Below the pieces are notes generated by a model. That model was not told the DNA's origin and ran no database searches. It saw only the letters and a program-made list of their open reading frames with translations. Below, piece by piece: positions 1-8,506 of a stretch of 20,400 nucleotides of DNA. Position numbers and translations under genes: made by a program. The stretch is from Saprolegnia diclina VS20 (lineage: Eukaryota > Oomycota > Saprolegniomycetes > Saprolegniales > Saprolegniaceae): the NCBI RefSeq assembly GCF_000281045.1, contig NW_008246193.1:7280-27679 (forward strand). The letters run 5' to 3'. Every line of letters starts with the position of its first letter. Position 1 is the first letter of the stretch.

Positions 1-185
1 AGGCGCAGTTTGCTTGTTACCGTCACGGACGACGACGAGTGCGCGTCACCAACGTCTGAGTACAAGCAAGAGGCCGACAAATCGCTTGTCTAGGTGTCGG
101 CACTTGAAAATGACGCATATGCACCAAGATCCAAAATAAGATATATAATCTCGTATATATATAGAAATACTCTTTCTTACGGCGC

Positions 186-225
186 AGTCTACCTGGTAGA
201 CTGACTCCGATAGGTGCGATCTACC
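186..225. repeat. TCTACC inverted repeat
   Basis: AGTCTACC at 186-193 is followed after one base by its exact reverse complement GGTAGACT (195-202). Another ATCTACC lies at 219-225. The same heptamer recurs at 3301-3324 and 3627-3661. The function is unknown; it could be a protein-binding palindrome or part of an old transposon end. Confidence 0.6.
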
Positions 226-226
226 A

Positions 227-300
227 GCACTTAGAGGGTCAGTCTACGGCACTTAAGAGGGTTATTCCGCACTTAAGAGGGTTATTCCGCACTTAAGGGG
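227..300. repeat. 20-bp tandem repeat
   Basis: The unit GCACTTAAGAGGGTTATTCC occurs exactly at 249-268 and 269-288, followed by a partial copy at 289-300. A degenerate partial copy precedes it at 227-239. It is non-coding and a simple short tandem array. Confidence 0.8.
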
Positions 301-1699
301 TACTCGTTTTGGATTCGAAATGCTCGCATTTGTTGTTATTCACAGCACGGGCGCTGGGCGCTCATGGAGGAAGTAATTGGCTTGTATGTGCCTCCATAAT
401 TATAGCAACTGCAGCGATTGCCACTCGCTACCTCCACGAAGCAATGCCTAAGGGCCCAGGAAGGCTCCCTACGTACCAGGAATATGCGATCAATCAAATA
501 CCTGAAGCTTCCACGGGCCTTTAGTGATGCATTCGGCATTTGCAGCCGCTCACTAAAACTAAAACTGACAGTAATACTCGCGTACTCGCACACAAGTACG
601 AGCATACCGAACGAGCATACCGAACCTTCATGCCAAACCTTCACAATACCTTCACAACGAGAGCAAAAACAACGCTTGATAACCAGCTTGCCAATTGTCA
701 ATATAAATCTATTTTATAATCCTATAATCAAAATTGACTCACAGCTCAAGTCGATCAGCTTTGCCTTCATAAGCAAACGGTCAGGGTATCGAACCCGTGA
801 TTTTGCACATTTTTCGCAGCTCAAATAAAATTCACCTATCCTTATTTTTGATACGCTACGAGCATGGCGCCAACGCTAACCAAGTTACGCCCTGTACTGC
901 GCCTTATGCACACGCACACTGTGATGTTCACCAATTACTGCGTTATGAATATACATATTCGAAGCGCTATGCGTCCAGCCCCCGCATCGCTTGGAGGACA
1001 ATAGACCGCTTCCTGGTCGGTACTAAGTTAGTAGAAAAAAACGCCCTTTCGTTGCGCCCCTGCAAGCACTAGCGGATAGTAGTAAAACGGCAAACCGAGC
1101 TGTGTACGCAAGCCCTTATATATATAAGAACGTGTTCCGCGTTATCTTCATTATGACACAAAGTCTTCGCATATGTAGCGCTACGCCTGAATGCGTGGGA
1201 GTTGGCTCCAGCACTTGGTCGTTCGGAGTGAGCTGCGTACGGAGAGATCCATCCCGTGGTGGACCCCACTCGCCGAGTCATAGCCCTTACGTAATGAAAG
1301 TGATTGATGTCATCCCTACGCTAGTGGGCTGGAGCTCCAATGCATCGAGTAGAGCCCGGGAGAGGAAATATGGTCCTGTGTTCCATCGCTCTTTGCCACA
1401 GCAACAGCCACTCTTTCGTACTTCCGTGAGGCGCCCGTTTAATTAAGCATACAACACGACTAGAAAGACAACATAAAGCTTTGACGCACTGCTAGCTCTA
1501 CAGGAAGGCTATACCTTGCTCACTTGCATGTCCAAACCCGCGCAACGACTCGATATGCATGCCCGCAACTAGTGTCCCTCCAGCAGATTCAAATACCGTC
1601 GCATTCGAATCTTCTGCCTGATTCATTCCGGATAATTCATTTCCTGTTGTCTTCATCCGCCGGGATCAATGCGCAAACGCGGAACGCCGCGAGAAAATT

Positions 1700-1885
1700 C
1701 CATTGGCCGGCCAGGCAGGTCAACAGCCACATCAAGCGTCACGTCAACAAACGCGTATCCGGAAATAGCTCTTATTGGCTGGAATGGTGGAGCATTTCAT
1801 ACAACCTTGCATTTGATTGGTCGGAACAGAAAAGAACACGTGAAGCCATCGGACTTCACTTGACGCTAGCTTTCCATTGGCTCGA
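1700..1885 (+). promoter_or_regulatory. cluster of CCAAT boxes
   Basis: ATTGG (a reversed CCAAT box) occurs at about 1702, 1774, 1816 and 1876. The last three share a longer core close to ATTGGYYSGAA. They lie 60-240 bp upstream of the initiator at 1937, the usual place for NF-Y-type boxes. That they regulate the ATG at 1967 is inferred. Confidence 0.45.
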
Positions 1886-1936
1886 ATAGACTGACTGGCC
1901 AGGAGCGCCCAACATTTTGAAACTCTAATCGCCATT

Positions 1937-1950
1937 TCACTTTTCAATTT
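1937..1950 (+). promoter_or_regulatory. oomycete initiator with T-rich flank
   Basis: TCACTTT at 1937-1943 fits YCAYTYY exactly and is followed by TCAATTTGC, like the flanking promoter region of oomycete genes. The first ATG downstream is at 1967, about 28 nt from the predicted start of transcription. Confidence 0.55.
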
Positions 1951-1966
1951 GCTTCCGACTGCGCAC

Positions 1967-2074
1967 ATGGCCGACGGCCAACAAAGTCTGTCGCCGGGCA
2001 TCAAGGCTATTTGTCCGGAAGGGCGCCGCATCACCGGCATTCCGGCCACGCTCGCCGCCGCCGCCACGGACTAA
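1967..2074 (+). CDS. short open frame behind a good promoter; gene or relic
   Basis: The ATG at 1967 follows an initiator and CCAAT cluster. It opens 35 codons beginning MADGQQSLSPGIKAICPEGR, ending at TAA 2072-2074. The peptide looks protein-like but is not recognised. A second frame is open across this segment and onward to 2621, so the start may belong to a longer gene broken by a frameshift or an unrecognised intron. No GT...AG pair of the size used elsewhere in the window joins the two frames. I take this as either the first exon of an unresolved gene or a decayed one. The promoter is the best part of the evidence. Confidence 0.3.
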   Translation: MADGQQSLSPGIKAICPEGRRITGIPATLAAAATD

Positions 2075-2099
2075 TGCAACAAAACTCGCACCACGGTCA

Positions 2100-2882
2100 A
2101 GACGACAAAATCTTCGTGGTGGCCAGTCGTTCAAGCAGGTTGCCAGGACAGTCGAGCAAGGCGTCGGACACGTGCTCGATCGCTACGGGCGCGCCGTCGG
2201 ACCAGTCAAGCGGCAGCAGGGCGGCAACGGGTCGGTGGGGCGCCGTTTCGGCTCTGTCGGGCGCCGTGTCGAGTCGTACTTTGCGCCGTCAGGCCCATCG
2301 GGCAGCAACGGGTCGGTCGTACGCCGCGTCAAGTCGGTCGGTCGTACGCCGCGTCAAGTCGGTCGGTCGTACGCCGCGTCGTGTCGGTCGGTCGGACGCC
2401 GCGTCAAGTCGGTCGCGCGCCGCATCGTGTCGGTCAGGCGCCGTATCGGCTCTGTCGGGCGATTTTATACCGCGCCGCTGACGCGGCGCATCATGAGCTT
2501 CTTCGAGCATCAAGAAGCCTACCACGCAACCGCGTGGCCCACCCGACGGTTGCATTGCCAGGTCAAGAAGCCGGAGAAGATACAACATGGTATGTCCAAC
2601 CGTCTGTTTGAGAAGGCGTGAATAGTGTGCTCGATAATCAAGTCTCTTGCTTTCCCCGCATTTTGGTCGTGTTGCGTGTTCTTTAAGGTTTTCATCGATA
2701 TAGGCGTCACCGCGGCGATGACGTGCTCTGTTGTCGTCATTCAAGGTACGATGGCGTATGCTCAAGCACTGCCGTCTCTTGCCCTTTTCGACAACTCCCG
2801 GCTTTGGACGCGCTGCGCGGCCCGTTCTGCACCCGATTGCTACCGACGCCATGCTCGTGGTTCGCTTCGACGGCGCCGTTGA
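2100..2882 (+). other. uncertain open frame, Arg/Ser-rich then hydrophobic
   Basis: One plus frame stays open from the ATG-1967 region to TGA 2619-2621. It reads QSFKQVARTVEQGVGHVLDR near 2125-2185, then a basic Gly/Ser/Arg/Val stretch encoded by the minisatellite, then RIMSFFEHQEAYHATAW. A 36-nt GTATGT...TAG segment (about 2589-2624) would remove the stop and carry the frame into a hydrophobic run (AFWSCCVFFKVFIDIG) ending at 2882. There is no in-frame ATG at its head and the 25-bp repeats are not in codon register, so this may equally be non-coding or a pseudogene. No family is recognised. Confidence 0.2.
2311..2470. repeat. 25-bp GC-rich minisatellite
   Basis: Units beginning GGTCGGTCGTACGCCGCGTC start at 2311, 2336, 2361 and 2386 with few changes. 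Shorter, more diverged units follow to about 2470, and related sequence (GGTCGGTGGGGCGCC) lies at about 2230-2275. The 25-bp period is not a multiple of three, so successive units are read in different frames. This argues against selection on a repeated peptide. Confidence 0.8.
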
Positions 2883-3300
2883 TTCTCGTCTTTCCTGCGG
2901 CTGCGGAAGAAGGCGCCGCCGCAGCATTGAAGTCCTCTTCCGGTCAGCCCGACACTCGAGCCATTTGCGCCCGCGCGGCCTGCCGGTTCCGCTTCACGTG
3001 CAGGACTCGCTTGCTTTCTGAAGGCGTATGCGCACACCAAAATTGAAGAAAGTGCACTTGGCGCAGGCGATGTAGCAAAGTACCCAGGCGCGCGTTTTTT
3101 GTAAACTTGATATATTGATACTTTTGTGTTCCTAGTTGCTATTTCGCACGTATGCGCAAAGGAAGAGCTGCAGCGCGCTGCCTAGTTGTCTACTAGCTTT
3201 GAGCTAATTATTGTTTTGTCGAATGCTTTTTGTACGACAATTTCCTCCATCGCTGGAGGCTTGACTATGCTAAACCGGTCACATCCGGTTGCGCTGGCCA

Positions 3301-3324
3301 GTCTACCAGTCTACCCAGTCTACC
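3301..3324. repeat. triple GTCTACC direct repeat
   Basis: GTCTACC occurs three times in tandem at 3301-3307, 3309-3315 and 3318-3324. It matches the heptamer of the palindromes at 186-202 and 3627-3661. Confidence 0.65.
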
Positions 3325-3626
3325 ACTGAAAATCACGCAATGATCACATATCTTTATAATCTTGTCTTATTGTAAGCTAATATGAAATTGTGAATAGAGT
3401 ACGTATTGCGCGAGGAGGCTTGACAGTATCTGCGATGCAGCAGCAAGCATCGCGGGTTTCGGAGGGTCCCATGCACACACATATTTTGGCTGACCAATGA
3501 GAACGCAGATATGAGATCATTTTGTATAATCACATACTAGTACTACATAAGCCACAGACCGCACACAACACAGGAATCGTCTGATCAGGTGTAACCCGGT
3601 GATTCCAACCAACTCAATGGACCCAT

Positions 3627-3661
3627 GCATCTACCTGCCGAGGTAGATGCCGCTAGGTAGA
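3627..3661. repeat. 10-bp TCTACC hairpin
   Basis: GCATCTACCT (3627-3636) and AGGTAGATGC (3641-3650) are exact reverse complements around a 4-nt loop. A further GGTAGAC follows at about 3655-3661. Confidence 0.7.
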
Positions 3662-4104
3662 CGCATTCATTCGAATGCAAGACTTCTAATATTAGTGGGA
3701 GCTCAGTCATCGGCGTGTCCTGGACGTTGGTCGCTGGAATGATGGTCTATGTTCCGAGCCGTACTTCCGACGTTGCAAGTGTCACTGCGCAGGTGATCTT
3801 CAAAATTCAAAAATCCCTAGTCGCAGAACATTAAACAAACGGGATCACGGAACTATCGCTGTGGGTGGCTACAGTCGAGTGGAGTGGTCGACATCCGGTC
3901 CACGGCAACAAATTTCATGAAGCGTGTGCAACCGTCGACGCCATTCCAACGACTCGGCCAAACGAGCGGTGGCCACGAGAAAAGGGCCGTGGTACCCACA
4001 CCCAGTGCTCGGTTTCTCCTGGCAGAGCCTTGGTAACTGCGACTTGGTCCGGTGTACTCGGTTTGTCCTCCTGCTGTCGCTGCCGCCTCCTCTCCCAAAA
4101 CACG

Positions 4105-4119
4105 TCATTTTCATTTTTG
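4105..4119 (+). promoter_or_regulatory. initiator of the GNAT gene
   Basis: TCATTTT (4105-4111) fits YCAYTYY exactly and runs into CATTTTTG, a T-rich flank. The predicted start of transcription is near 4107, only about 20 nt before the ATG at 4127. This also supports that ATG over the in-frame ATG at 4052. Confidence 0.6.
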
Positions 4120-4126
4120 CATCGTC

Positions 4127-5066
4127 ATGATCCAAGCCATCGAGACTGCCGCAGCCTTCTTGGACTCTATCGCGCCACTGACAATCGCAGATCCTGAGGG
4201 ACTGCAACTCATTGGCATCGTCGCGCGCGTCACTACCGGCAACCATCACTTTGTCTCGGTCGACGCAACGACCGGCGAGGTCCGCGCCTGTGCCCTTGTC
4301 ACCAGCCGCGGGCTCATCATGAGCCCGACCATGGAAGCCACCGACGCCCGTGCGCTTGGCCTCCTCGTCGCCTCAACCGTGCCCGGTTTAATTCCCGAAG
4401 CACGGGGTCCGAAAGCGAGCCTCCCAGCATTTCTCGACGGCTACACCTCCAAGCACGTGACGGCCAAGGTGACACCGCACCATCACTTGCTGCTCTACGT
4501 GCTCAACCCAGCGGCGCTGCCGACGAACGTCAACGCCATCGGTGGTCGGACTGTGGTCGGTGCCGCGGCGCTGGCAACGACTGAGCACAAGCCTTTGCTC
4601 CTTGCGTTTATGGCGCGCTTCTACGACGAGGTCGGTGAGCCCTCGACGCCCGCCGCGATTGAAGCCAGCCTCGACGCGCAGATGGCACGTCAAGGCATGT
4701 ATGTCTGGCTCGTGGACGGCAGTGTCGTGGCCTGCGCCGGGCACTCGGCCCCTGTGCCTGCCCCCGATGGTATTATACGTCCAAGAAGGACACTATTGTC
4801 TTATGTGTCTGTGATGACTAGGGTCGTTTGCGCTGTATCGCATCATGACGGTGTTTACACCGGAAGCGCATCGGGGCAACGGGTACGCGTCGGCGCTGAC
4901 GGCGAGTATTTGCCACAACCTGCTTGCATTGCGTGACGGACCGCCAAGCCGCCTCATGCTCTTTGCAGACGCGACGGTCGCGGCGGCCAACAAGGCATAC
5001 CAACGCATTGGTTTTGTTCAAAAGAGCGAGATGATTACAGCGCGTGTCGAATCGACCGAGTCATAA
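4127..5066 (+). CDS. GNAT-family N-acetyltransferase
   Basis: Two exons, 4127-4769 and 4822-5066, encode 295 residues. The 52-nt intron (GTATTA...GACTAG) is in phase 1 and joins PAPDG to SFALYRIMTVFTPEAHRGNG. Without it the frame loses its family resemblance. The second exon carries the acetyl-CoA-binding signature of GNAT enzymes: the motif-A strand RIMTVFTPEAHRGNGYASAL (the RGNGYA turn), then a helix. It ends in LMLFADATVAAANKAYQRIG, the usual motif-B region with its tyrosine. The N-terminal 200 residues are a less conserved GNAT-like half, with WLVDGSVVACAGH as a likely central strand. Substrate is unknown. An in-frame ATG at 4052 lies upstream of the initiator and was not used. The gene converges on the ankyrin gene, with 81 bp between stops. 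Confidence 0.85.
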
Positions 5067-5147
5067 GGCAGAATTCATACAGCGTTTTCAAGAGTACATC
5101 AACTGCAATGTCTGCCTTCCAAACACCAACGCGTTGGGCTGTTTTCT

Positions 5148-7175
5148 TTACTGTCTCTGGCTCAAACACGCGTGTGTGAGCAATCGCTGGAGCTCGGCAT
5201 CCTGGACGGCAGCAGCGCAACGCTGGGCGTTGGCGCCAGCGGCATTGCGCCAGAAATGACTACAAACACTGGCCAGTGCCCAGTCCACGACCGCCCCGCG
5301 CTTCAAGAGTGTTGTTGCGCGCGCTTCGACGGATGGCAGGAGCTCCAAGTTGGCCTTTTGTCCTTGGGTCGTCAACTCGGACGAGGTGAGTTCGCGCAGC
5401 GTTGGGCGCCAGCGGTCCGGGAGCACAAACAAATCGAGCAGAAAGAGGACGTTGTCGATGGCGTCCGTCGGGTGCATGCAGAGTGGCAGGAGCCGCTGGC
5501 TCTTGGTCGCACACTGCGGCACACCGGCGATCGCACCAAGCGCGGACCGCGCGGCTTCGATGCTGGGACACCACTGCTTGAATGTCTCGGGACTTGTGAT
5601 GGTGATCTCGGCTTCGAGTACGCTTTTCCAGCCGAGCTCGGGCTGGCGCTTCAAGATACGCGCCGCGACGTCGGGTCTGCCGTGCCGCCAGGCTTCCTTG
5701 ACAGCCGAGACCGACCCGCCTTCGTGTCGATGCGTCAATAGAAAATCGACTATCGGCCACGCGCTGCTTGTCACGGCGCCGTCGAGCGCGGCGGTCGTGC
5801 AGCCAGCCGGCGAATGCTCGTGGAGGTACTGGACGAGTGCGAGACTGCCTTGGGTGCACGCCTCGTCCAACCACGCCGCGCGATACGGAACCTCGAAAGC
5901 CACCAAAAGTCGAATGACCTCGATGGTGTAGCGCGTGATCGCAAGCGACTCGAGTGTCGGAAATGTATACCCGAGGGAGAGTAGATGCTGCGCGATCGAC
6001 GCATGACCGTTCTCCAGTGCAATCCCAACGACGCGGTTTCGGCTACCGCCTTCGCTTCGGTGGGCCAAGAGGAAGCGCACGACGGGCTCATGGCCGTTGC
6101 CAGCAGCGTCGTCGACAGCAAAGACGGTGCAGTCGTAAGTGCCAAGAGAATGGAGGTACTGAACGACCGCAAGGTGACCGTTGGCCGCCGCAAAGTCGAG
6201 CATGTTAAGCGACGCACCCTCAGTTCGGTGCTCGGCGAGGAAGCGGACAACGTCGAGATGGCCGAGCGCAATGGCTTCGTCAAGCGCCTTGACGGTGCAG
6301 CCTTCGGTTCGGTTGAAATGAAGAAACTCAACGACCTCCAAATGACCGTTGGCCGCCGCCTCGTCCATGGCCTTGACGGTGCAGCCTTCGGTTCGATGCG
6401 CATGCAGAAAGGCGACGACCGCCAAATGCCCATTCGCTGCCGCCTTGTCGAGCGCGTCTGTCCGACAAGAAAAGCCGAGCTCGTGGAGCTGTCGTACGAG
6501 CGGCAGCCACCCTTGTGCGGCAGCGTCCTCCAAGAGCGACGGGTACGCGAGCCACGGAAGCAACTCGAGGGCCAGCATGACGTTGGTCAGCGTACCCTGG
6601 ACAATGGCCGACCGGATGTCGGACGAGAGGACACCATTGTTGCTGACGCCAAAGCGCACCAGCAGCATGAGGGCCTTCGAGTCGTTGCTGCGCAGCGCTT
6701 GCGCGAGCGCCCAACGCGTTTGGGTACCTTGTCGCTCGACGAGCGCGTTGAGAGGTCGGCGGAGCTCGGGCACGTTCCTTCGCTGGTTCAGAAGAAACTC
6801 GGCAATCTCGATGCGGCTGCTGGTGAACGCCAGCATGATGGCGTCTTCGGACGCGAGATCCGGACGACACCGAAGGATGCGCTGGGTGAGGCGCAGACAA
6901 CCTTGGGCAATGGCCACGTGCAGCGGCAACCGCTCATCGCGCTCAAGGCCTCTCAGACCGTACAGCATGGCGCCGAAATGAGCCATTGGCGAGAGGCCGT
7001 CGGTAAAGCGAGAGTGGAAGGACGGGTCGACAACATACTGATGTCCGGCAAAGCCCACGAGGCAGTCGATGGCGCGGAAGGCCTTCTGGACGTCGGCGTA
7101 GACGCCAGACTGGAAGCAAAAGACGACCGACGCAAGCTCGGGCTGCTGGAGCACGACGCTCCCAAAGTTGGCCAT
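5148..7175 (-). CDS. ankyrin-repeat protein
   Basis: A single uninterrupted frame of 675 codons on the minus strand, starting at ATG 7175 just after an initiator. The centre (roughly residues 210-500) is a run of ankyrin units of about 27 residues. Copies such as AMDEAAANGHLEVVEFLHFN alternate with RTEGCT linkers, the form typical of large Saprolegniales ankyrin families. Around residues 80-130 are weaker ankyrin-like units (LPLHVAIAQG). The N-terminal 75 residues and the C-terminal 170 residues are not recognised. No signal peptide or membrane helix is evident, so it is probably a cytosolic or nuclear binding scaffold; the partner is unknown. An hAT element has landed right behind its promoter. 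GC-rich antisense frames across the gene are shadows. Confidence 0.88.
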   Translation of the reverse strand: MANFGSVVLQQPELASVVFCFQSGVYADVQKAFRAIDCLVGFAGHQYVVDPSFHSRFTDGLSPMAHFGAMLYGLRGLERDERLPLHVAIAQGCLRLTQRILRCRPDLASEDAIMLAFTSSRIEIAEFLLNQRRNVPELRRPLNALVERQGTQTRWALAQALRSNDSKALMLLVRFGVSNNGVLSSDIRSAIVQGTLTNVMLALELLPWLAYPSLLEDAAAQGWLPLVRQLHELGFSCRTDALDKAAANGHLAVVAFLHAHRTEGCTVKAMDEAAANGHLEVVEFLHFNRTEGCTVKALDEAIALGHLDVVRFLAEHRTEGASLNMLDFAAANGHLAVVQYLHSLGTYDCTVFAVDDAAGNGHEPVVRFLLAHRSEGGSRNRVVGIALENGHASIAQHLLSLGYTFPTLESLAITRYTIEVIRLLVAFEVPYRAAWLDEACTQGSLALVQYLHEHSPAGCTTAALDGAVTSSAWPIVDFLLTHRHEGGSVSAVKEAWRHGRPDVAARILKRQPELGWKSVLEAEITITSPETFKQWCPSIEAARSALGAIAGVPQCATKSQRLLPLCMHPTDAIDNVLFLLDLFVLPDRWRPTLRELTSSELTTQGQKANLELLPSVEARATTLLKRGAVVDWALASVCSHFWRNAAGANAQRCAAAVQDAELQRLLTHACLSQRQ

Positions 7176-7186
7176 GCAACTATGGC

Positions 7187-7193
7187 AAAGTGG
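7187..7193 (-). promoter_or_regulatory. initiator of the ankyrin gene
   Basis: On the minus strand CCACTTT fits YCAYTYY and is followed by GCCATAG. The predicted start of transcription is about 16 nt before the ATG at 7175. The 8-bp target duplication of the hAT element begins only 2 bp beyond this motif. Confidence 0.55.
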
Positions 7194-7203
7194 TGCTCTG
7201 CAT

Positions 7204-7215
7204 CAGAGGTCTGCA
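7204..7215 (+). repeat. left terminal inverted repeat of the hAT element
   Basis: CAGAGGTCTGCA begins directly after the left CTCTGCAT duplication. hAT termini commonly begin CAG or TAG with G at position 5, and this one fits. Confidence 0.75.
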
Positions 7216-7225
7216 CGGGATTTTC

Positions 7226-7357
7226 GACCCACCCAACCCAGCCCATTGGTTAAAAAATATTTTTCGACCCACCCAGCCCAGCCCATGGGGTCTTTCAACC
7301 CACCCAGACCCATACCCAGACCCACGGGTCGATGGGTCTGCTGAGGGTCAATGGGTC
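7226..7357. repeat. left GACCCA/TGGGTC block
   Basis: GACCCA occurs at 7226, 7266, 7307 and 7319 and its complement TGGGTC at 7333 and 7352, in a matrix of CCCA-rich sequence. The position just inside the terminus matches the subterminal repeats to which hAT transposases bind. Confidence 0.7.
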
Positions 7358-7370
7358 CAATATAAAAATA

Positions 7371-7794
7371 TCAATCAAAACAATTGACCAAGCAAAATAG
7401 GAGAGGAGGATTGGGCATCTTGTCGTCACACCAGTCAACGGTGACGAGCTTGCGCTTCGCGCCGCGGTCCGTCGTTGCCGATGAATGGTACATGGCGTCC
7501 TGCGTCGAGGTTGGAGCGTTGGAAGCGACGCGAGCCTTCGGTGAAGCGGGCAAGTCGGGCATTTCCGTCGCAATGTCCTTGATTAGTGCGATCGCCCGCG
7601 TCTCTTCGTCGGCCGAAATGTACTCCTTCTTGAGCGAGCCGAGCTTCGTCGGGTCGAAGAAAGGCGGCCGCGAGATGGATGTCGCTGAAAAGGATCTTCT
7701 CCGTGAGCACGTCGCCAACTGCCTTGCGTAAGGCAGCGATATCGCTGGAGTCGGCGTCATCGGGAAGGCAATGCTTGCGTAGCGCAGAGACGAA
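7371..7794 (-). pseudogene. hAT transposase fragment
   Basis: Minus-strand remnant of the C-terminal half of an hAT transposase. From about 7794 one frame reads FVSALRKHCLPDDADSSDIA and on to SDIHLAAAF (near 7662). The next segment continues in another frame as FFDPTKLGSLKKEYISADEE down to the stop at 7371. The AAF + FDPTKL junction matches the conserved hAT motif AAFLDPRxK, so a single frameshift near 7655-7663 is evident. A stop lies just upstream of the first segment. The DNA-binding and most catalytic parts are missing. It reads toward the ankyrin gene. Confidence 0.65.
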
Positions 7795-8052
7795 AGCAAG
7801 TCACGGATTGAGGACATGAAGATCACCGCAAGAAGACTTAAGTGTTGTCGAGAGATGACAAAACTGAGGTCATTATTCACACATATTACATGTAGCTGTC
7901 GGCATTCACGAGGCGGGAGTCGGCGGAGCTCTCGGTGGCATGACCGCATCACGCATTCAGAAGCCACGAGTCGTCATGGGACGTCGTCATCATTCGCTGA
8001 CGATTACATGATCGAAGCTGGGTCGGCATGGCCGCTGCCCATGCGCCAACCC

Positions 8053-8180
8053 GACCCAACCCATGTTTTTTTCGGGCCGACCCAACCCAACCCGGCACCA
8101 CTTTTTTTTTCGACCCACCCAGCTGGGCCCACGAGCCCGGGTTGGGCCGAGCCGAGTCATGGGTCATGGGCCAATGGGTC
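8053..8180. repeat. right GACCCA/TGGGTC block
   Basis: GACCCA at 8053, 8079 and 8112 and TGGGTC at 8160 and 8175, with two T-homopolymers between. This mirrors the left block just inside the right terminus of the hAT element. Confidence 0.7.
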
Positions 8181-8184
8181 ATTC

Positions 8185-8196
8185 TGCGGATCTCTG
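8185..8196 (-). repeat. right terminal inverted repeat of the hAT element
   Basis: TGCGGATCTCTG on the plus strand is the complement of CAGAGATCCGCA, two mismatches from the left end, and is followed directly by the second CTCTGCAT. Confidence 0.75.
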
Positions 8197-8204
8197 CTCT
8201 GCAT

Positions 8205-8506
8205 GGATACCGGTATGTCATTTGGCATGCGAACTTCATTCACCGGCGTCCTCGAGATCCCAGAGTGCACGTTGCGAGTGCACACGTGTACCTTCACTCA
8301 CGGCGCGACTTTGCAGCTGTGCGACAGACGCATGTAACGTCTGGAGCTGGAATGGACGGTCTCGGTTGCTGGCGGTTTCAGGTCGGTTGTCCGCATATCA
8401 CTTGGCCACCTCTTGTTGCGTGCATTCGCAAGGCTAGCAATTTGCACCAATTTATGAACGATGCCTGCACCAGAAACTCAAACAAATAGAATGCCACACT
8501 ACAAAG
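8205..8506. other. intergenic, formerly upstream of the ankyrin gene
   Basis: No gene or clear site is seen. Before the hAT insertion this sequence would have joined the ankyrin initiator at 7195, so it probably contains that gene's original upstream promoter. It also holds the 3' flank of the first permease gene. Confidence 0.5.

Larger units (their letters stand above)
1..1936. other. gene-poor AT-rich stretch
   Basis: I see no supportable gene here. Open frames are short, overlap on both strands and have no initiator or recognisable motif. The stretch holds AT-rich tracts (for example around 130-175), TCTACC palindromes, a 20-bp tandem repeat and, at its right end, a cluster of CCAAT boxes; these are listed separately. 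Confidence 0.6.
2900..3852. other. gene-poor stretch
   Basis: No convincing gene is seen. The left part is GC-rich, with overlapping frames on both strands up to about 3046. From about 3050 the sequence is AT-rich and full of stops. It contains the TCTACC clusters and an 11-bp direct repeat GGAGGCTTGAC at 3255-3265 and 3414-3424. Confidence 0.55.
7196..8204. mobile_element. hAT transposon, internally deleted, with target duplication
   Basis: The element itself is 7204-8196 (993 bp). It is flanked by an exact 8-bp duplication CTCTGCAT at 7196-7203 and 8197-8204. This has the T at position 2 and A at position 7 seen in hAT target sites (nTnnnnAn). The ends are imperfect inverted repeats: CAGAGGTCTGCA at 7204-7215, and CAGAGATCCGCA on the minus strand at 8196-8185, matching at 10 of 12 positions. 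Inside are two GACCCA/TGGGTC-rich blocks and a fragment of the transposase C-terminal half on the minus strand. Full hAT elements are usually 2.5-5 kb, so this is a non-autonomous deletion derivative. An intact duplication suggests it is not very old, although the remaining coding piece is already damaged. Confidence 0.85.

Noticed and set aside
776-800. tRNA or SINE B-box-like sequence on the minus strand (GGGTTCGATACCC)
   Set aside because: The T-arm stem does not extend properly and no A box, anticodon arm or acceptor stem could be found around it.
5985-7253. 422-codon plus-strand frame opposite the ankyrin gene
   Set aside because: The minus frame has clear ankyrin units and a promoter. 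The plus frame is a GC-driven shadow with no family features, and it runs into the hAT element.
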